Of a stretch of 9,434 nucleotides of DNA, positions 6,592 to 9,434 are shown one piece after another. Below the pieces are notes generated by a model. It searched no databases. It was not told where the DNA came from and saw nothing but the letters and a program-made list of their open reading frames with translations. Position numbers and translations under genes: made by a program. This DNA is from UBA1672 sp023140905 (lineage in GTDB: Bacteria; Pseudomonadota; Alphaproteobacteria; Micavibrionales; Micavibrionaceae): NCBI GenBank assembly GCA_030636745.1, contig DAOVWH010000068.1, positions 1 to 9,434 on the forward strand, given 5' to 3'. Within the stretch, counting starts at the first letter, position 1. The number at the start of each line of letters is the position of its first letter.

Positions 6592-8193
6592 CTACTCGCA
6601 CGGATCATTGTACGCTTCTTCTATCTCAGGAATGAACACCCATCCTTTTCGCAACAACTTCGGCATCTCACTAGAAGATTTAGCCGATTCCTTTTTCTTA
6701 TCTGAACCTTTACCATGTTCAGTCAGATTTTGCTCTTCCTTAATGATATCATGCGCAGCTATCTTATTTTTTAACAAAGCAAGCCCCTGTTGTGTTTTAT
6801 CGGAAAGCTGTACGTCTGGCAAATTTATCTTGCCGTATTCATGCAAAGGAACAACATCCGGTACATCATTCTCCCTTTGCCGTTTCAAATCAGCATAAGG
6901 ATCCAGCAAGGCATTTCCCACTAATATACACCGCCCTGATTTATCTAAAGACATCATCCCGACATATGAATCATATCCGGCATAAAACACATCTCCAGAC
7001 AGAATAACACCGCGTGGTGAAAGAGTTAGCAAACGCCCGTAATTTTTCCTGATAGCCTTATTATTATCAATGTCACGAAAATATTTTTTATCTTTTACCG
7101 GCTCCCCCGCCATAAGCAAAGATATACGTCCATCATCATGAGAAAGCACCTTGCGTACATTATAACCATACGCATCTCCACTGCTTGCATAATAACGCTG
7201 CCATTGTAAATTACCATATACTCCGTCAAGCTTGGCAAGCCACGCTCCACCCACATCTGATTCGGCTGAATTCACATCACCTGCTATCAGTACGTCTCCA
7301 TTTTTATCAGCAACAGCACTAACAATTTTAGCCGATATTCCCCGACCGTATTCTTTTTGCCAGACCATCGATAAATCTGGATTAAGCCGCATCACCCATG
7401 CAATTTTCTTATCTGCATTATTTTCGAAATACCCCGTAGCGATAAACCCTTTTTTATCACCCATAAATCTTTGGGAAGCTACATGAAGAAGTTCAGTTCT
7501 CAAACCCACTATGTAAGAACGCATTCTGATCTTATCACCTTGCTTATTTAACAAATAAACCGAAGCGTTTCTTTGTGCCAGTTCAGGTTCATCGCCCCAT
7601 TTACGCAACACAGTCACCGGCAGCACCCATCCATCCCCATCAATCGATGGGTGTATTCCGTTTGCTTGCAAATCAAATTTAGGGTCTTCTATAATTTTTG
7701 ATGATTTCAATTCTCCCTTTTCATCAAAAAAACCAATCCAGAAAGACTTATGTTTTTTAGGAGGATGAATATTGGCAAGAACAACACTTCCTTTTCCATC
7801 AGATGAAATTCTTACAATATTATTTACATACGGGATATTGTGGATCTTTTCCCACTTCGCACGTCCATTTTTATCAAAACGTACTAGAATTAAAGCCGGA
7901 CGAACATTCTCCATAATCCTGACAGTGCCTGCCACCAGGATATCCCCGTCATCCGCCCCATAAGACGAAACAAAACGTGACTGACGTCCCTGAGCAATTA
8001 TTTCATATTCATTATAAAAGCTCTGCCAAACCATTGCAGCCCCCGGATATGACTGAGAAAAACGTGTTATTGTTTCATAAGGAGCAACACATTGCTGTGC
8101 TTGTGCTTTGACAGAAAAAAAGGCCGAGAAAGAAAAACTCGACGCAACCAAAAGAACCCGCATAGCACTGGAAGTAAAAAATCTATTGAGCAT
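6592..8193 (-). CDS. secreted repeat protein, probable beta-propeller, unknown function
   Basis: I do not recognise a named family. From this ATG the product has 533 residues. A signal peptide (hydrophobic run within MRVLLVASSFSFSAFF, then KAQAQ) probably ends at about residue 32-33, so the protein is exported. The middle (about 80-430) repeats a propeller-blade pattern: a small-residue turn such as GDxLVAG, a variable loop, then W/LVRFDKNGRAKWEK-like strands. Examples are GDILVAGTV...LVRFDKNGRAKWE, KGFIATGYF...VMRLNPDLSMVWQKEYG and GDVLIAGDV...WLAKLDGVYGNLQWQRYY. About six such units are visible, as in delta-60/SBBP-like repeat proteins. The C-terminal hundred residues are charged and low-complexity (GKGSDKKKESAKSSSE), then a short hydrophobic end, GWVFIPEIEEAYNDPCE. 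A GTG at 8205 would add four residues (537 aa); the ATG of residue 15 in that longer form (8163) is also possible. None has a good Shine-Dalgarno. Two Cys (one near the mature N-terminus, one next to last) could pair. Upstream of rluD in the same probable operon, but no functional tie is evident. Confidence 0.75.
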   Translation of the reverse strand: MLNRFFTSSAMRVLLVASSFSFSAFFSVKAQAQQCVAPYETITRFSQSYPGAAMVWQSFYNEYEIIAQGRQSRFVSSYGADDGDILVAGTVRIMENVRPALILVRFDKNGRAKWEKIHNIPYVNNIVRISSDGKGSVVLANIHPPKKHKSFWIGFFDEKGELKSSKIIEDPKFDLQANGIHPSIDGDGWVLPVTVLRKWGDEPELAQRNASVYLLNKQGDKIRMRSYIVGLRTELLHVASQRFMGDKKGFIATGYFENNADKKIAWVMRLNPDLSMVWQKEYGRGISAKIVSAVADKNGDVLIAGDVNSAESDVGGAWLAKLDGVYGNLQWQRYYASSGDAYGYNVRKVLSHDDGRISLLMAGEPVKDKKYFRDIDNNKAIRKNYGRLLTLSPRGVILSGDVFYAGYDSYVGMMSLDKSGRCILVGNALLDPYADLKRQRENDVPDVVPLHEYGKINLPDVQLSDKTQQGLALLKNKIAAHDIIKEEQNLTEHGKGSDKKKESAKSSSEMPKLLRKGWVFIPEIEEAYNDPCE

Positions 8194-8240
8194 GGCACTT
8201 ATCACGTTTAGGGTAAGACTGATTATTATTACTAATTATT

Positions 8241-8267
8241 ATGAAGGAAGTGTATCCTTCATTTTTT
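8241..8267 (+). terminator. terminator-like hairpin in divergent leader
   Basis: ATGAAGGA (8241-8248) and TCCTTCAT (8255-8262) form a perfect eight-pair stem with loop AGTGTA, followed by TTTTT (8263-8267). It has intrinsic-terminator shape on the plus strand. No plus-strand gene lies to its left, so as a terminator it could only be an attenuator in the leader of the glycosyltransferase gene 34 bases downstream, or stop antisense transcription. As DNA it could equally be an operator between the two divergent genes. Confidence 0.5.
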
Positions 8268-8300
8268 AACGCCCCAACATTGTAAAGCCGATTATAAAAA

Positions 8301-9335
8301 ATGTCTATCAAAGTTCTAATCATCAGCGATGCATGGTATCCGCAAGTAAATGGCGTGGTACGTACATACGAACATTTACGCGATGAACTCGAAGCAATGA
8401 ACCACTCTACAAAAATAATCGGTCCAGCTGATTTTGCCATCAGCATGCCTATTCCCTTTTACCCGGAAATACGTCTGGTCGTTGCCCCGTATAAGCGGCT
8501 CAAACATATGGTCAAAGATTATGCACCGGACAAAATTCATATTGCGACAGAAGGACCCTTAGGCTGGGCCGGACGTAAATATTGCATAAAAAACAATCTC
8601 CCGTTTTCAACCTCGTATCACACACAATTCCCTGACTATGTTGCAAAACGTTTTGTCTGGCTTATCCCGTCTCTATATAACGTTGTTCATAGACTGGCTA
8701 TAAAAGTTGTCAAACGCTTTCACTCAGCGTCTTCTATATTATATATAGCAACACAAAGCCTTGAATCCCAGCTTAAGGATTGGGGATTTGAAACCCCAAT
8801 GGTCCGCCTCACACGCGGCGTAGATTTTTCTGTTTTCTATATTGGTGAAAAAACAAGACTAAAAGACTGTAAAACACCGATAGCATTGTATGTTGGTCGC
8901 ATTGCCATTGAAAAGAATCTGGAAGACTTCCTTGATATGCCATGGAACGGCAGTAAAGTCCTTGTTGGCGATGGTCCGGCACGCGAAGGGCTTGAAAACC
9001 GCTATCCTGATGCTTTATTTGTTGGGGAAAAAACAGGGAATGAATTGGCTGATTATTATCGTTCCAGTGACGTTTTTGTTTTTCCATCAAAAACCGACAC
9101 ATTTGGAATTGTCCTGATTGAGGCTCTTGCATGTGGCTTGCCTGTTGCAGCATATAATGTCATAGGACCAAAAGATATTATTACATCATCCGATCTTGGG
9201 GTGCTTGATGATAAAGATTTAGCAAAAGCTGCACAATCCGCTATAAAAATCAAAAATCGGGAAAAATGCGCGCAGCATGTGGGAAATAATTATAGCTGGA
9301 ATGAAGCCGGAAAACAGTTCCTTGATGCGCTATAG
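8301..9335 (+). CDS. GT4-family glycosyltransferase (MgtA/SQD2-like)
   Basis: A 344-residue GT-B enzyme transferring sugar from a nucleotide donor, probably at the inner face of the cytoplasmic membrane to a lipid or polysaccharide acceptor. The N-terminal half opens ISDAWYPQVNGVVRTYEHL (8-26), with the donor/acceptor loop NGVV at 17-20 and H107 in SYHTQFPDYV. The C-terminal half has YVGRIAIEKNL (197-207) with R200 and K205, VGDGPAREGLE (222-232), and FPSKTDTFGIVLIEALACG (261-279). In the family's EX7E motif the first acid is Asp: D266 and E274. I believe this is common in the bacterial subgroup with the TDTFG signature, so activity is likely kept. Related enzymes include GDP-mannose-dependent mannosyltransferases and sulfoquinovosyl transferases; donor and acceptor cannot be read from sequence. 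The ATG at 8301 gives the usual family N-terminus; no Shine-Dalgarno is visible. It is divergent from the repeat-protein gene. A small role in envelope glycolipid or polysaccharide is the safest reading. Confidence 0.88.
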   Translation: MSIKVLIISDAWYPQVNGVVRTYEHLRDELEAMNHSTKIIGPADFAISMPIPFYPEIRLVVAPYKRLKHMVKDYAPDKIHIATEGPLGWAGRKYCIKNNLPFSTSYHTQFPDYVAKRFVWLIPSLYNVVHRLAIKVVKRFHSASSILYIATQSLESQLKDWGFETPMVRLTRGVDFSVFYIGEKTRLKDCKTPIALYVGRIAIEKNLEDFLDMPWNGSKVLVGDGPAREGLENRYPDALFVGEKTGNELADYYRSSDVFVFPSKTDTFGIVLIEALACGLPVAAYNVIGPKDIITSSDLGVLDDKDLAKAAQSAIKIKNREKCAQHVGNNYSWNEAGKQFLDAL

Positions 9336-9434
9336 CCTGCAAAGAACATCGGGGTTCTCCCTGCTATGCAGCATATATATAGTGGTTCAACTTATAGTAA
9401 TTCGACTTAAGAATAATACATTTTACTTGAGTAA
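9336..9434. other. tail spacer with small hairpin and direct repeat
   Basis: AGAAC/GTTCT (9343-9347 and 9354-9358) can pair over a six-base loop, but CCCTGC follows rather than a T-tract, so it is a poor terminator. Further right TTCAACTTA and TTCGACTTA form a direct repeat (8 of 9) separated by six bases, in AT-rich DNA that may precede the next gene. No coding sequence is visible. Confidence 0.3.

Noticed and set aside
8183..8446. 87-codon minus-strand frame across the second divergent spacer
   Set aside because: It overlaps both the signal-peptide region of the repeat protein and the first 49 codons of the glycosyltransferase, has no ribosome site and no recognisable features; it is an antisense shadow.
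1..9434. CRISPR array, tRNA/rRNA, transposase, phage or toxin-antitoxin genes
   Set aside because: I looked for regularly spaced repeats, tRNA T-loop signatures, rRNA motifs and the usual protein motifs on both strands and saw none.

Overview
The window is a chromosomal stretch from a Gram-negative bacterium with moderately low GC (roughly 40% by eye). The evidence for Gram-negative is an outer-membrane YjbH-type protein, two Sec signal peptides and an envelope-type GT4 glycosyltransferase. The hybrid kinase with an HDFNN H-box and the flavour of the glycosyltransferase fit a low-GC alphaproteobacterium best. That placement is inference; no rRNA, tRNA or lineage marker is present.

Layout. 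(1) 1-231 is the spacer after a two-gene minus-strand operon; it is AT-rich but holds a sharply GC-rich block of about 90 bp. (2) 232-2756 (minus) encodes a membrane-anchored PAS-PAS hybrid histidine kinase followed, with a one-base stop/start overlap, by a single-domain CheY-like receiver. (3) 2757-2965 is the divergent control region: a near-consensus sigma-70 promoter fires to the right, and an imperfect dyad lies just upstream of its -35 box. (4) 2966-5266 (plus) encodes a large secreted YjbH-family exopolysaccharide/outer-membrane protein. (5) 5267-5568 has no gene, but it holds a minus-strand promoter directly behind the rluD stop codon, several inverted repeats and a strong minus-strand intrinsic terminator. 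Together these look like a small-RNA gene of about 190 nt. (6) 5569-8193 (minus) is a probable operon of a secreted repeat protein, likely beta-propeller, and the 23S rRNA pseudouridine synthase RluD. (7) 8194-8300 is a second divergent spacer with a terminator-like hairpin. (8) 8301-9335 (plus) encodes a GT4 glycosyltransferase.

How the parts may work together. The kinase and receiver form one signalling unit with no DNA-binding output of their own. Their divergent neighbour is a polysaccharide-export-type protein, and a glycosyltransferase lies further right, so surface polysaccharide is a reasonable common theme. The link is positional only. I found no defence system, CRISPR array, transposase, phage gene or clear new multi-gene system. 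The most original signals are the candidate small RNA behind rluD, with an 18-bp palindrome filling its promoter spacer, the hairpin ahead of the glycosyltransferase gene, and the GC-rich block at the left end.
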